Positions 44,616 through 53,873 of a stretch of DNA of 64,000 nucleotides are shown one piece after another; within the stretch, counting starts at the first letter, position 1, and every line of letters starts with the position of its first letter. A model generated the notes under the pieces. The model was given only the letters and a program-made list of their open reading frames with translations. It did no database searches and was not told the DNA's origin. Made by a program: the position numbers and the translations under genes. The DNA is from Plasmodiophora brassicae (Eukaryota; Endomyxa; Phytomyxea; Plasmodiophorida; Plasmodiophoridae): the NCBI GenBank assembly GCA_039704465.1, contig JASFAU010000001.1:868001-932000 (forward strand), read 5' to 3'.

Positions 44616-46405
44616 GGGGAAGCGGAGTGGCGAGAAACTCGACCTGTCCAGTAGGAATCTGGAGGCCATCCCATCCGTTCCCGAGGTGCCTCTCCACATA
44701 CACGACCCCCGAACGTGTCATGATTGTATCGATTCGATAGGCCGGTACCGTCAGCGCCCTGAACTTGAGCATGAACCGGATCGTCGATGTGATGGGGTTG
44801 GAAGCGTTTCTCGACGTCGCCTTTGTCGACCTGGGCTACAATCGGATATCAAAGTTCAACCTGCTCGTGAAGTAGGGCCGTCCTTCATATGGCGCAGGGT
44901 CGTCGAAATCCTGACAGCGTCTCTAGGAAGCCTCGACTCACAATTCTGTACCTTGTATGCTGAAAGGGGACGGCTTGGTGGGCAGGCCATGCGGCGCTAA
45001 CTGCCCTTCTTGGTAATCGTAGAACAATAACCGGATCTCAGACGCCAGTGGCGTGGCGCGCCTTCTGTCCCTGACAAAGATTCGCCTCCAGCAGAACTGT
45101 ATCGAGAACATCGCAGAACTGCCGCGATCGTTGACGTCGCTTGACGTGTCTGGCAATCGCCTACGAAGCGTTTCTGTAAGCGTGCTCCGACCATCGCGTT
45201 CTCAATCTCGCAAACACCCTTCGGCGACAGTTCGCTCGGCAACTTGGCCAGCTGGTGTGGTTCAGCGCGGATAACAACGATATCGAGGACGTCCAGCCCA
45301 TCTCGCTGTGCTGCCATCTGGAGGACCTCCAACTCGGCCGAAATCGCATCGCGCGCGCTGCATGCCTCTCGTCTCTAACGATGCTGACGGTTGGTTCCCA
45401 TCTGAAGTCCTCTGATCCAGACCTGATTGGGGAACCTCAGTGTCTGTCGCTGTCTGGAAACCGTATTCGCAAACTTCAGGACCTGCCCACGCTCCCGCTT
45501 CTGCAGGAGTTGCACATTGCTCGCAATAGGCTTACTGGTGCGTTTGGCTATGTGTCCACCACGTGCAAATACTAAGGTGGGCGCGATACAGATATTAAAG
45601 GGATTGACGAACAGTTTCCTGGCCTGCTCGTGCTCGACGTTTCCGAGAACGGCCTACGTGACCTGGCGGTGGCCATTGCTGCGCTAGGCCGCTTGCCTGA
45701 CCTCTACGAGCTCGGTATTGCAGCGAACCCCTGCTGTGCTTCGTTGGATCGGGACGCCCTAGTTGAGCGTATATCCTCATCCGTCCCCACGGTTCGTGTC
45801 GTTGACAGGGTCTTCGTTAGCCCACAGGTTGGTGATTATTTGGGGGAGGGTGCCTTTGCATGTGTGGCGTGTGACAGGACCATGTCTAGGAGCCCGTTCG
45901 TCGCGATGTAGGCGAAGACGTTGGCGAACCGGAGGACGACGACGGCAATAACGATGTGGACGATGACGATGAGGACGTGCCGTTCCGACAGCGCCCCACG
46001 ACGATCTCTTGGTCGGTAGCATCTCAGCAGGACGTGGTTGGCGAGATGCTGTCCGCGAACGACCTCCTCTTGAAGAGTAGCCGTCATCGCGTGGACGCAA
46101 TCGTTCGTTCCAGCCGCCTCCTGCTCGGGGAAGCTCTGCTTGCGGCCGGCGCCCCGCCCGAAATGCTTCGTGACGGACGCGTCAGCACCACTCCTGTCGA
46201 CGACGCGCGGAAGGTCAGCAGCGCCTGCCAACCTGGTACACGAGCCCTGTCGGCGGGCTCGAAAGGGCATCTGGCACGACTTCAGTCTGCGCTGGAGTAC
46301 GTTGCTCTGCGTGCTAGCTCTCTCTCGTTGAATGTGAACAGCTCCATGTCAGGTTATCGAGGCCATCCCGTCGCCGGTCAGGAGGCAGCGCCCGACCGCC
46401 GTTAA
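44616..46405 (+). CDS. Leucine-rich-repeat protein (SDS22-like repeats)
   Basis: Multi-exon gene. The Met at 44616 opens MGKRSGEKLDLSSRNLEAIP. LRRs of the short protein-phosphatase/ciliary type follow in successive exons: LSMNRIVDVMGLEAFLDVAF, ARLLSLTKIRLQQNCIENIA, LTSLDVSGNRLRSVS, ISLCCHLEDLQLGRNRI, LQCLSLSGNRIRKLQDL and LLQELHIARNRLTG. After the LRRs come VLDVSENGLRDLAVAIAALG and an LRR cap-like RDALVERISSSVPTVRVVD. A C-terminal acidic and helical region reaches the stop at 46403-46405. At least six introns. Such proteins are scaffolds; partner unknown. Confidence 0.75.
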
Positions 46406-46490
46406 GCGACGGGCGACGTTACCGACGTCCTGGCCCAAGACTGGGATCGACGTCGTCGACACGGTAGAAATACAATCTGACCAGCGTGTT

Positions 46491-47644
46491 CTATTTCTTC
46501 TTCTTCTTGCCGCCTTTCTTGCCCTTCTTCGCGCCGCCGGCCGCCTTCTTCCCTTTACGGCCGGGTTTCCGCTTGCCGAGCTCGTCGAGGATCAGCTGGG
46601 CTGATTTCAACGGGACCAGGTGGCTGATGACGAGCTTGGACACGTGTGGCGCCTTCTTGATCGCGTCCAGCAGCAGGGCGGAACTGTCGTCGTTCAGCAG
46701 GTTACCGTCAAGGTCGATCTCGGCCAGCGACGGCGTGTGCTGCATGACCTCGCACAGCGCCTGGATCGCGTCCTGGTTCTCGACATCGAAGCTGTTGTTC
46801 GCCAAGTTGACGAACTCGATCGTGGGGTTGCCGATCAGCCCCCGGCATAGCTCCAGCGTGCCCGTCGACAGCAGGTTGTTCCCCTCGAGGTTGATCGCCT
46901 GAATCCTCGTGTATGCCGACCGTAGCAGGTCGGCGAAATACGGGCCGGATTGGGGCGTCAGCGCGCAGAACGACACGTCCAGCTCGTGGATCCCCTTACG
47001 AAGCCGCACCCCTCTCAGAAGGGCTTCAACGCCCGCGTCACCTAGATCGGCATTCCTGCTGACGTTAATGATTCGCAGGTGCTTGTTTCTGTACGTCCTC
47101 AGCGAGTCCGCCTGCAATGTTCAGTCAGACGCGCGGTCATGATCAGGCCTGTGATTGGGGCGGTGACGGACGAGGGCAGTGGCAGCCATGACGCCCATGC
47201 CGCTGTCAGTGATCTCGAACTTGTGCAAGGCTTCCATGTACACAATAGCACGGCAAACGTGGGCGCAGCCGGCGTCTGCCTGGTGGGGTTAACGAACGCG
47301 AAGGTGAACGGCCCGCTGGAGTCGAACTGACCTCCTAGCTGGGCGTTCCAGAAGCAGACGGATCGGATGCCGAGGAAGTAGATCTGCTGGACGGTTCGGC
47401 ACAGTTGCTCGACGCAGGCGGGCCCGATCGGGTCCCCGATGTTGATCTGCGTGAGCTTATCGTCGGGTTCCTTCTGGAGCATGGCCAGGACAGGGGCGGC
47501 CTGTTCCGGCAGGACGCGGCCGCCCGATGCCGCCACGTTCGATTTGAACGTGTCGTACAGTAGCGAGACCGGCGCGCAGAACCCATTGTACTCCTCCTGT
47601 GGCCCTGCCTTACGGCCCTTCCCCTTGCCCTTGGGTGGCGCCAT
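46491..47644 (-). CDS. RNI-like leucine-rich-repeat protein with lysine-rich tail
   Basis: Three exons: 47644 to about 47340, about 47285-47170, and about 47112-46491. The N-terminus is lysine- and glycine-rich (MAPPKGKGKGRKAG). Ribonuclease-inhibitor-like repeats follow: LRIINVSRNADLGDAGVEAL, IHELDVSFCALTPQSG, IQAINLEGNNLLSTGTLEL, IEFVNLANNSF and LAEIDLDGNLLNDDSS. The C-terminus ends in a strongly basic KKGKKGGKKKKK. The pattern recalls axonemal and nuclear LRR proteins; I cannot name the family. It converges on the SDS22-like gene. Confidence 0.75.
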
Positions 47645-47782
47645 GATACGGCAACCAGCGCCAGCGATACTCCTCGAATGGCACGCGCCACGTGACGGCC
47701 ACTGTCACATGCTGAACGCGGTGCCACAGATGAATTCTTCCATACAGGTCGGGAATAATAGGGCATCTCCGTGTATATATAG

Positions 47783-47877
47783 TTAGGGTAGGGATGGACT
47801 GGTGCGCTCCCCATCGCTGCTATCGTCGCCTGCATCGCTCTCGCCGTCGATTCTGGTCATGATGTCGGGCCACTTTG
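47783..47877 (-). pseudogene. Orphaned 3' end of the interrupted bHLH gene
   Basis: Directly beyond the left target duplication, the minus strand continues the bHLH frame for 29 codons, starting WPDIMTR and passing through an acidic, serine-rich stretch (ESDAGDDSSDGE), to TAA at 47783-47785. Removing the element and one copy of CTTTG joins the two parts in phase. It is now cut off from its gene by 5.1 kb. Confidence 0.85.
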
Positions 47878-48057
47878 TGATTCAAGCAGTTCGAAGCGCT
47901 TAGGAAAGTGAAAGTCCCCAGTGTATCTAACGTGGGGGAAGCCGACGTCCCCATGACGTCGCACACACAGTGGCACGGTCGCCACTGTGCACCAGTTGCG
48001 TCACGTCGTCGTGACTCATGGGTCGGCCACTGTCGCTAGCCTTCCCATTATGAATCA
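47878..48057 (-). repeat. 3' LTR of the copia element
   Basis: 180 bp, same sequence as 52827-53006. A short purine-rich AGGGCGG just upstream on the minus strand may be the polypurine tract. Confidence 0.95.
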
Positions 48058-48063
48058 GCCGCC

Positions 48064-49629
48064 CTAAGGCGCCAGCGACAGGTCCACCCGACCCATCCCG
48101 GCCGCCCTCTTCATGACCTCCACAGGTTCACGAGTGGTCGGCTTGGTGAGCGCGTCCGCCGGATTGTTCTTTGACGCCACGCGCTCGAACCGGAGCAGTC
48201 CCTCCTGGACGCACTCTCGCACATAGTGCCATTTCACCCGAATGTGCTTGTTCCGGTCCGTGACCCCGAGCGTCTTCACCATCTGCTCGGCAGCCGTGTT
48301 GTCCTCCAGCACAATCGACGGGTCCGTCAGAGTGAACCCGATGTCGGTGAGGAGCATCCGGACCCACACTACTTCACGCGCCAGCTCGCTGGCCGCCACG
48401 TACTCCGCGTGCGCTGAGGAGGTCGCCACCAGGCTTTGCTGCTTCGATCGCCAGCTCACAGCTGCGTCCATCAGCGTGACGATGAATCCCGTGACCGACT
48501 TGGATGTGTCCGGGTCCATCGCAAAGTCCGAGTCGACCGCCGCCCGGGGCTCCGACTCCTTCACGTTGTCTTTGTTCAGTGCCATCGGGTCGAATTCAGT
48601 CGCCGGTGTCTTGCTCTTCGCGTAGATGATGCCGACATCCGTGTTGTTCTGGACATATCGCAGCACGTGGAGCATCGCCTCGAAATGCTCCCGACCCGGG
48701 TTGTTCAGGTGACGCGACAGCTGCGACACCGCGTGCGTGATTGTCGGCATCGTGCCGATCGACAGATGCGCCAGGCAACCAACGCCCTCGCGGTACCGCT
48801 CATGCTGGTGCGGAACACCGTCGGTTCGCCGGGGCATAATCTGCCCGACAGGCAGAGCCGTGGCCGGCGCGCGCAAGCGGCGCCCGGCGGCTGCCTCGTC
48901 GATGTCGGTCTGGAACCGCGCGACCACCTCCTTGGCGTACTGCTGTTGGTCGATCGTGATGCGCGTTGCCTCCTGCTTGATGCGCATCCCCAGGATCCAT
49001 CTCGCGATGCCGAGGTCCTTCATCTTGAACTTCTTGCCCAACGCTGCCTTGACGTACTCGATGACGTCGGGATCCGTGCCAAACATCATAAAGTCGTCCA
49101 CGAACACCCCGAGGATCGTGATCTGTCTGCGGCCGTCCTTCGTCGTGAACATAACGAACAGGCACGGGTCGCCGGTCACCCTTGTGAAGCCGATTTCGAA
49201 CAGAACTGATACGAGCTTATCGTACCAGAGCTTCGGCGCCTCGACCAGGCCGTACAGCGCCTTCAGGAGCTTCATCACCTTGCCGCGTCCTCCGACCACG
49301 AAGTTCTTCGGCTGTTCACAGTAGATCGGGTACGGCAGGTCTCCATTCAGGAACGCCGTCTTAACGTCCAGCTGGTGGATGACCACGCCCAGCATGGCCG
49401 CCAGCGCCACCATGATGCGCAACGTCGCATACCGGAGCGTCGGCGAGTACGTCTCCTTCTGGCCCTTGAACTTGTCGCAGCATCCCTTGACGCAGAAGCG
49501 GGCCTTGTGGCGCGTGATCTCCCCGTCCTCGTCGCGCTTCGTCGTGTGCACGAACATTGTTGGCAGCACTTGAGCGTCGGTCGGGCGGTCCACGATCTCA
49601 TACGTGCCCGCTTCCTTCAGCGACTGCAT
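48064..49629 (-). CDS. Copia reverse transcriptase and RNase H
   Basis: 521-residue open frame from the first Met; it is actually open back to about 49870. RT motifs include KARFCVKGC, HQLDVKTAFLNGDLP, LKALYGLVEAPKLWY and the catalytic GVFVDDFMMFG. RNase H has DSDFAMDPDTSKSVTGF, SSAHAEYVAASE and LEDNTAAEQM. The last part ends in NPADALTKP, typical of copia. All catalytic acids are present. This segment alone looks intact. Confidence 0.95.
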   Translation of the reverse strand: MQSLKEAGTYEIVDRPTDAQVLPTMFVHTTKRDEDGEITRHKARFCVKGCCDKFKGQKETYSPTLRYATLRIMVALAAMLGVVIHQLDVKTAFLNGDLPYPIYCEQPKNFVVGGRGKVMKLLKALYGLVEAPKLWYDKLVSVLFEIGFTRVTGDPCLFVMFTTKDGRRQITILGVFVDDFMMFGTDPDVIEYVKAALGKKFKMKDLGIARWILGMRIKQEATRITIDQQQYAKEVVARFQTDIDEAAAGRRLRAPATALPVGQIMPRRTDGVPHQHERYREGVGCLAHLSIGTMPTITHAVSQLSRHLNNPGREHFEAMLHVLRYVQNNTDVGIIYAKSKTPATEFDPMALNKDNVKESEPRAAVDSDFAMDPDTSKSVTGFIVTLMDAAVSWRSKQQSLVATSSAHAEYVAASELAREVVWVRMLLTDIGFTLTDPSIVLEDNTAAEQMVKTLGVTDRNKHIRVKWHYVRECVQEGLLRFERVASKNNPADALTKPTTREPVEVMKRAAGMGRVDLSLAP

Positions 49630-49849
49630 CTCCTCGACCTGCGCCGCCAGGTACTTGTCCCGGTCAGGCCCGTTCTCGGCCTCGTACTCAGTGAGGAACG
49701 CGTTGCCAGCGTCCTCCTCCTCCAGGTAGCTGTCCTCGTTCTCGAGCGCCTCGTCCTGGTTGACCTGGTCCTCGTTGTCCGGGTCGTCGTTGGCCTCGTT
49801 GTCGTGGTCGACAGCATCTGCTGCTGCCGCCTGGTCGACGTTGTCGGCA

Positions 49850-51330
49850 GCCCCCCTGCTGCCGCCCTGGCGCTGGCCGCCCTCTGGCGCCGCGCTTCGC
49901 CGTCGTAGTCCACGGCGGCAAACCGAGCGGGCGCTCCTCTGATGCGCGTCGACCGCCTCGGTTCAGGGACGCCTTGAGCAGCAGGTCCTCGATCCCCGCC
50001 GCCCTGAGCTGCTTGCTCATCGCGTCCGTCATGCCGGTCTTCACCGGCACCTGCGAGTTCCCTGGCACGGTCGTCCCCGCCGCCGCCTCGCTGAATGGCG
50101 CGGCCATCCTGGCCGCCGCCCTGTTGTTGACCGACGCGACCTTCTCGATCGCCGTCGTCTTGTCGTGCGACGCGATCGTCCCGACCGCCGTCGTCTTCTT
50201 GCCCATGACGATCGTCTTGACCGCCATCGCCGCCTCCTTGCAGCTGGGCTTGCGCCGTCTCTTGGCGCTTGCGGGTCTCCTCTCCGCGGGAGCCGCTGTC
50301 ATCCTTGAACGGGAATTCGTTGGGGAAGAAGACCACGTCCGAAGACTCGATCATCTTGCGGCTGTGCCACAGCAGCAGCCGGTACGCCTTCTTGTCGATG
50401 CACACCCCCATGTGGACCGCGCGCTCGGCCCTGGCGTCCAGCTTGCACTTCTTTTGCCGCCGGATCCTGACCCACGCCTCGCAACCGAATGGCATCGCCC
50501 TCGACAGGTCTGCTTGTTCCCCCGTCAGTTCCTCGATTGGCGTCGTCCGGTGGCCGTGTCGTTGGAGCGGCACGCGGTTGGCTACCCACGTCTGATGCCG
50601 CCCGTTCTCGGTCCAGTACTTGCGCGGGACGCCTGACTGGACACGAGCTGCGCGCATCATCTTGACAATCTTGCCACCGAACGTCTCCGCGAGACCGTTC
50701 TGGTGCGGGCGGTCCGTGTCGCTGAACTCCTGTGCGATCCCCCCGCTCGCGCAGCAGCCGCCAGGCGCGTCGAGGTGAACTCGCCGCCCTGGTCGGCGCG
50801 GAACGTGTCGACGCGTGTGCCGCCCATGACCTCGAGCCGGGTCAGCACGTCCATGACGACTTGCTCCTGGTCACCCTTATTTGCCAGGTTGACCGTGGCA
50901 CCGACACCAGTCGCGTGGTCAACGTAGCACGCCATGTACGTCTTTCCGTCATGCGACCTGGTGTCGAACGTCTGCAGGTCCGCCCCGACGATCTGCAGCT
51001 TCGAGAGCACCGTCCGTGTCCGTCTCCGCGGGATCGCCGTTCGGTTGAGGTTGGCCTCGATGCACACCTTGCACCTGGGCACCTCGTCGCTCGCCAGGTC
51101 GGCCTCGTCGATGTTGAGACCGGTGATTGCCCCGTTCTTGACTGCCTTTCTGATCGTGATCGTGGACAGGTGGCCGCACCTCGCGTGCGCCTCCGCCAAT
51201 GATATCGTTCTGTCGCGCTTTACGTCCGCGGGCTTGCGCGTTTCCTTCTTCTCGGCCGGCTCCTCCTTGCTCGGGCTCTTGTTTTCTGGCTGGTTTGGAT
51301 GATCGTGATCGGGGCGGCCAGCGCCACCCC
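49850..51330 (-). pseudogene. Copia integrase, frame broken
   Basis: Integrase in two frames. The first (to about 50745) has the H-C zinc region HARCGHLSTI and CKVCIEA and the core FRADQGGEF. The second (about 50744-49857) has TDRPHQNGLAETFGG, completing the DDE region, and VHMGVCIDKKAYRLLLWHS. Frame shifts lie at a run of six C at 50739-50744 and again at six C at 49851-49856. Adding one base to each run would restore the frame, so these are either young mutations or homopolymer errors. Confidence 0.85.
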
Positions 51331-51332
51331 CG

Positions 51333-52805
51333 CTACTCGAAATCCTGGACCTTGTGCAGATCCAGGTAGTACAGGCCCTTGCGGACCGTACTGGTCACGA
51401 TCGTCCTTCCGGCCCCGTCCAGGAGCCGGGCTGAGCGCGTCTGCTCATGGTGCTCCGCGCCCGTCTTGCCGTCCTTGCCGAGCTGCAGGAGTGCCGAACG
51501 CACCGCGAAGATGTTCGCGGATGCATCTGGCGCGTACGCGACGTTTGTCAGCGTGATCGACTTGCCGTTAGCCAGCTTGAGGCGGACGTTGCCCCTGGCA
51601 TGGACCTTGATTCGCTGCGGGCCGATGCCGCCGATCGTCGGCCGGTCCTTGTCGGCGATGAAGTCCAGCTCCTCGAAGTGCGCCTTGTGGGTGGACACGT
51701 GGCCGCACGTCGCCGCGTTGTCGACGATGAAGTCGCGGATGCCCTTCCGCGGCGCGTCCTCGACGCCCGCCAGGCTCGTCAGGAGCGCGATCGACGCCGA
51801 ACCGCCTTCCTCCCCCCCCCCCTTCCGCTTGCCGTTCCTGGCCTTGCCGCGCTCGGCGTTGCCGGTCTTCTTGCGGCTACGGCAGTCGGCCGCCCTGTGT
51901 CCAGCCTTTCCACAGTTGTTGAAGCACTTGCCGGAGAACCCCGTCGTCGTCATGGCCGCCGAGGAGCCGCTGTCGTCGTCGCCGCGCTCTATCGCTCCCC
52001 GCTTGTACTGAGCGAGCACTTCTGCGCGGACCTTGCTTTGCGTCAGCTCTCCGATGGGACCGCGCAGCATCGCGTTGACTAAGTCCTTGTACTCGGTGTA
52101 TGGCAGCGAGATAAGGACCTTCGTCGCCATGTCCGACTCAGTCTTCGTCCGATTCGGATCCGCCCGGGCCAGGTTGATGCCCAGGTCGCGCATCGCCGTC
52201 AGGTGCGCCTTGGTCTCCGTGAGGTCGGCGCCCGCCTTAAGCTTTGTTGTTGACAGAAGAATGTCGAACATCGCCAGGTCCGTGCCCGTTTGGCCGGAAT
52301 ACTCCGTCTGGATGGCGCTCCACGCCAGGTCCGGACGGTCGTCGGGTATGTCGAGTATCAAGGGAAGTTCGTCTTCATGCACGTTCTTCTTGATAGCGTA
52401 CATTGCGTGGAGCCTCTCTTGCTCCGACGCCGGCTCTTCGTTGTGCCCGCGCGTCGCGGGCTCCACGGCCTTTTGCAGGCCCGACTTCTTGAGCATCGTC
52501 GTCATCGACGACGCCCAGACCAGGTAATTGTCCTTGCCCTTCAGCTGGACGGAGATCTTGATGCCGGACTCCTTCAGGCCCGTCAGCCTTTCCTTCTGCG
52601 CAGCTTCCAGCCGCGCCAGACGATCCTTGAGCGCCGCGTTCTCGCGCTGGCCGGTCCCGCTCCCGGCCGCCGCTGCTTGCAGACGTTCAACCTCCGCCTC
52701 CAGCCGATCCTGCTGCCGCTGGGCCTCGGACAGCGCAGCGCTTATCTGGGCGATCACGGCCTCTGCTTGGGCCAGGTCGGCTGGGATGCTTGGGATCGTC
52801 GCCAT
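51333..52805 (-). CDS. Copia gag and protease
   Basis: 490-residue frame starting 21 bp inside the 5' LTR. It contains a gag domain (LKGKDNYLVWASSMTTML), a zinc knuckle CFNNCGKAGHRAADC with CX3C instead of the usual CX2C, and an aspartic protease VDNAATCGHV in place of the usual DSGAT. An LYYLDL segment of the GAG-pre-integrase type follows before the TAG at 51333-51335. A run of 11 C at 51812-51822 lies within it. The next domain continues in the +1 frame. Confidence 0.9.
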   Translation of the reverse strand: MATIPSIPADLAQAEAVIAQISAALSEAQRQQDRLEAEVERLQAAAAGSGTGQRENAALKDRLARLEAAQKERLTGLKESGIKISVQLKGKDNYLVWASSMTTMLKKSGLQKAVEPATRGHNEEPASEQERLHAMYAIKKNVHEDELPLILDIPDDRPDLAWSAIQTEYSGQTGTDLAMFDILLSTTKLKAGADLTETKAHLTAMRDLGINLARADPNRTKTESDMATKVLISLPYTEYKDLVNAMLRGPIGELTQSKVRAEVLAQYKRGAIERGDDDSGSSAAMTTTGFSGKCFNNCGKAGHRAADCRSRKKTGNAERGKARNGKRKGGGEEGGSASIALLTSLAGVEDAPRKGIRDFIVDNAATCGHVSTHKAHFEELDFIADKDRPTIGGIGPQRIKVHARGNVRLKLANGKSITLTNVAYAPDASANIFAVRSALLQLGKDGKTGAEHHEQTRSARLLDGAGRTIVTSTVRKGLYYLDLHKVQDFE

Positions 52806-52826
52806 CAGAGAGTGGGACTCTTAATC

Positions 52827-53006
52827 TGATTCAAGCAGTTCGAAGCGCTTAGGAAAGTGAAAGTCCCCAGTGTATCTAACGTGGGGGAAGCCGACGTCCC
52901 CATGACGTCGCACACACAGTGGCACGGTCGCCACTGTGCACCAGTTGCGTCACGTCGTCGTGACTCATGGGTCGGCCACTGTCGCTAGCCTTCCCATTAT
53001 GAATCA
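52827..53006 (-). repeat. 5' LTR of the copia element
   Basis: 180 bp, identical to 47878-48057, with 7-bp terminal inverted repeats TGATTCA/TGAATCA. Its outer edge supplies the stop codon that now ends the interrupted bHLH frame. Confidence 0.95.
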
Positions 53007-53495
53007 CTTTGTCTTGGCGAGCTTGACGACTCGCAGGCATTTCCGAAGGATGGGTATCTGCTGCGTCGGGCCTTCCAGCAGGAACTTGAGCTCGTCGAAG
53101 ATCTGCCGCTTCACTCCACGACGCCGATTCTCCAGGGCATTGTGCTTCTCTCGGCGCGTGCTTGGTGGTGACGTCGAGCTGGCCGGTGAATTCGGCGGCG
53201 GCTGTTTCGAGACCGTCCTTGGGGTCGTCTTCTCTGGAAGCGCCCCGTCCGGCGGAGGACGTGTGCCCGTAGTGGTTGTCGACGCGGGTTTAGTGGCCGG
53301 TGGAGTCGCCCTAGGACGCTGCTTGTCTTGTGCGTCGGACGACGACGTCCAGGACGGGAGCCCTTCCGGGGAGACGCCGGAGATGGAGATGGCCAGGTCC
53401 CGGAACTGAGCGCTGTCGTCGAATGCGGCGTGTAGGGCAATCATCTCGCCGTCGAAATACGGCTCCAGGTGTTCCGACAGGGGCATAACGCGCAC
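53007..53495 (-). pseudogene. bHLH transcription factor, cut by the copia insertion
   Basis: Minus-strand frame from the Met at 53495. It is Pro/Thr-rich in the middle, then has the basic region REKHNALENRRRG, with the His, Glu and Arg spaced as in E-box-binding (CACGTG class) bHLH proteins. Helix 1 (FDELKFLLEG) and helix 2 (ILRKCLRVVKLA) follow. The element inserted right after helix 2: the frame ends KTK and stops at the first codon of the LTR. The original 3' end is still readable at 47877-47783 (see that entry). The protein may still be made in truncated form with the DNA-binding region whole. Orientation of the element is the same as the gene. Confidence 0.75.
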
Positions 53496-53873
53496 GGGAC
53501 GGGGGCTCCAACCGCTTCCCTAGCGCGCACGTGCACAACGGCGCCCGCTCTCGCGTTGGTGTTGTTCGTAGTTTGTCGCCGTACCGAGCTGCCAACGGGT
53601 CGTTAGCAGTCACATAGCGAACACCGAGCCCACGTGACCAGGGCTACGATACGTTGCCTCCCTCCCCCAGTCACGTGCTCAGCTGCTTCCGCCGCCGCTC
53701 CGATATGTCGCCCAGCGAATCTGTCGCGATGCGCGTCACAAGCAGAGCCGGGGCGCGTTGCCATGGCTAGCAGTCATTGTGTATGGGGCGAGGCGACAAC
53801 GCTCGTCACTGACAACGCTACTGGCCGAGCGTTTCTGGTCAGTCCCCCCCGCTACCCCGGTCCGTAACAAGGG
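53496..53873. other. Intergenic region
   Basis: 378 bp between the bHLH start and the 3' end of the glycerate kinase gene; no gene recognised. Confidence 0.45.

Larger units (their letters stand above)
47878..53006 (-). mobile_element. Complete Ty1/copia LTR retrotransposon
   Basis: 5129-bp element on the minus strand with 180-bp LTRs at 47878-48057 and 52827-53006 that are identical as far as I can read, starting TGATTCA and ending TGAATCA. A 5-bp target duplication CTTTG flanks it (47873-47877 and 53007-53011). Order on the minus strand is gag, protease, integrase, reverse transcriptase, RNase H, the copia order. No standard TGG primer-binding site adjoins the 5' LTR; gag starts only 21 bp after it. 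Identical LTRs mean very recent insertion. Three frame breaks interrupt the coding region. Confidence 0.97.

Noticed and set aside
49617..50660. Arg/Thr/Gln/Gly/Asp-rich C-terminal part of the minus frame as a novel protein
   Set aside because: It is the out-of-frame continuation of integrase after the shift at 49851-49856 and a low-complexity linker.
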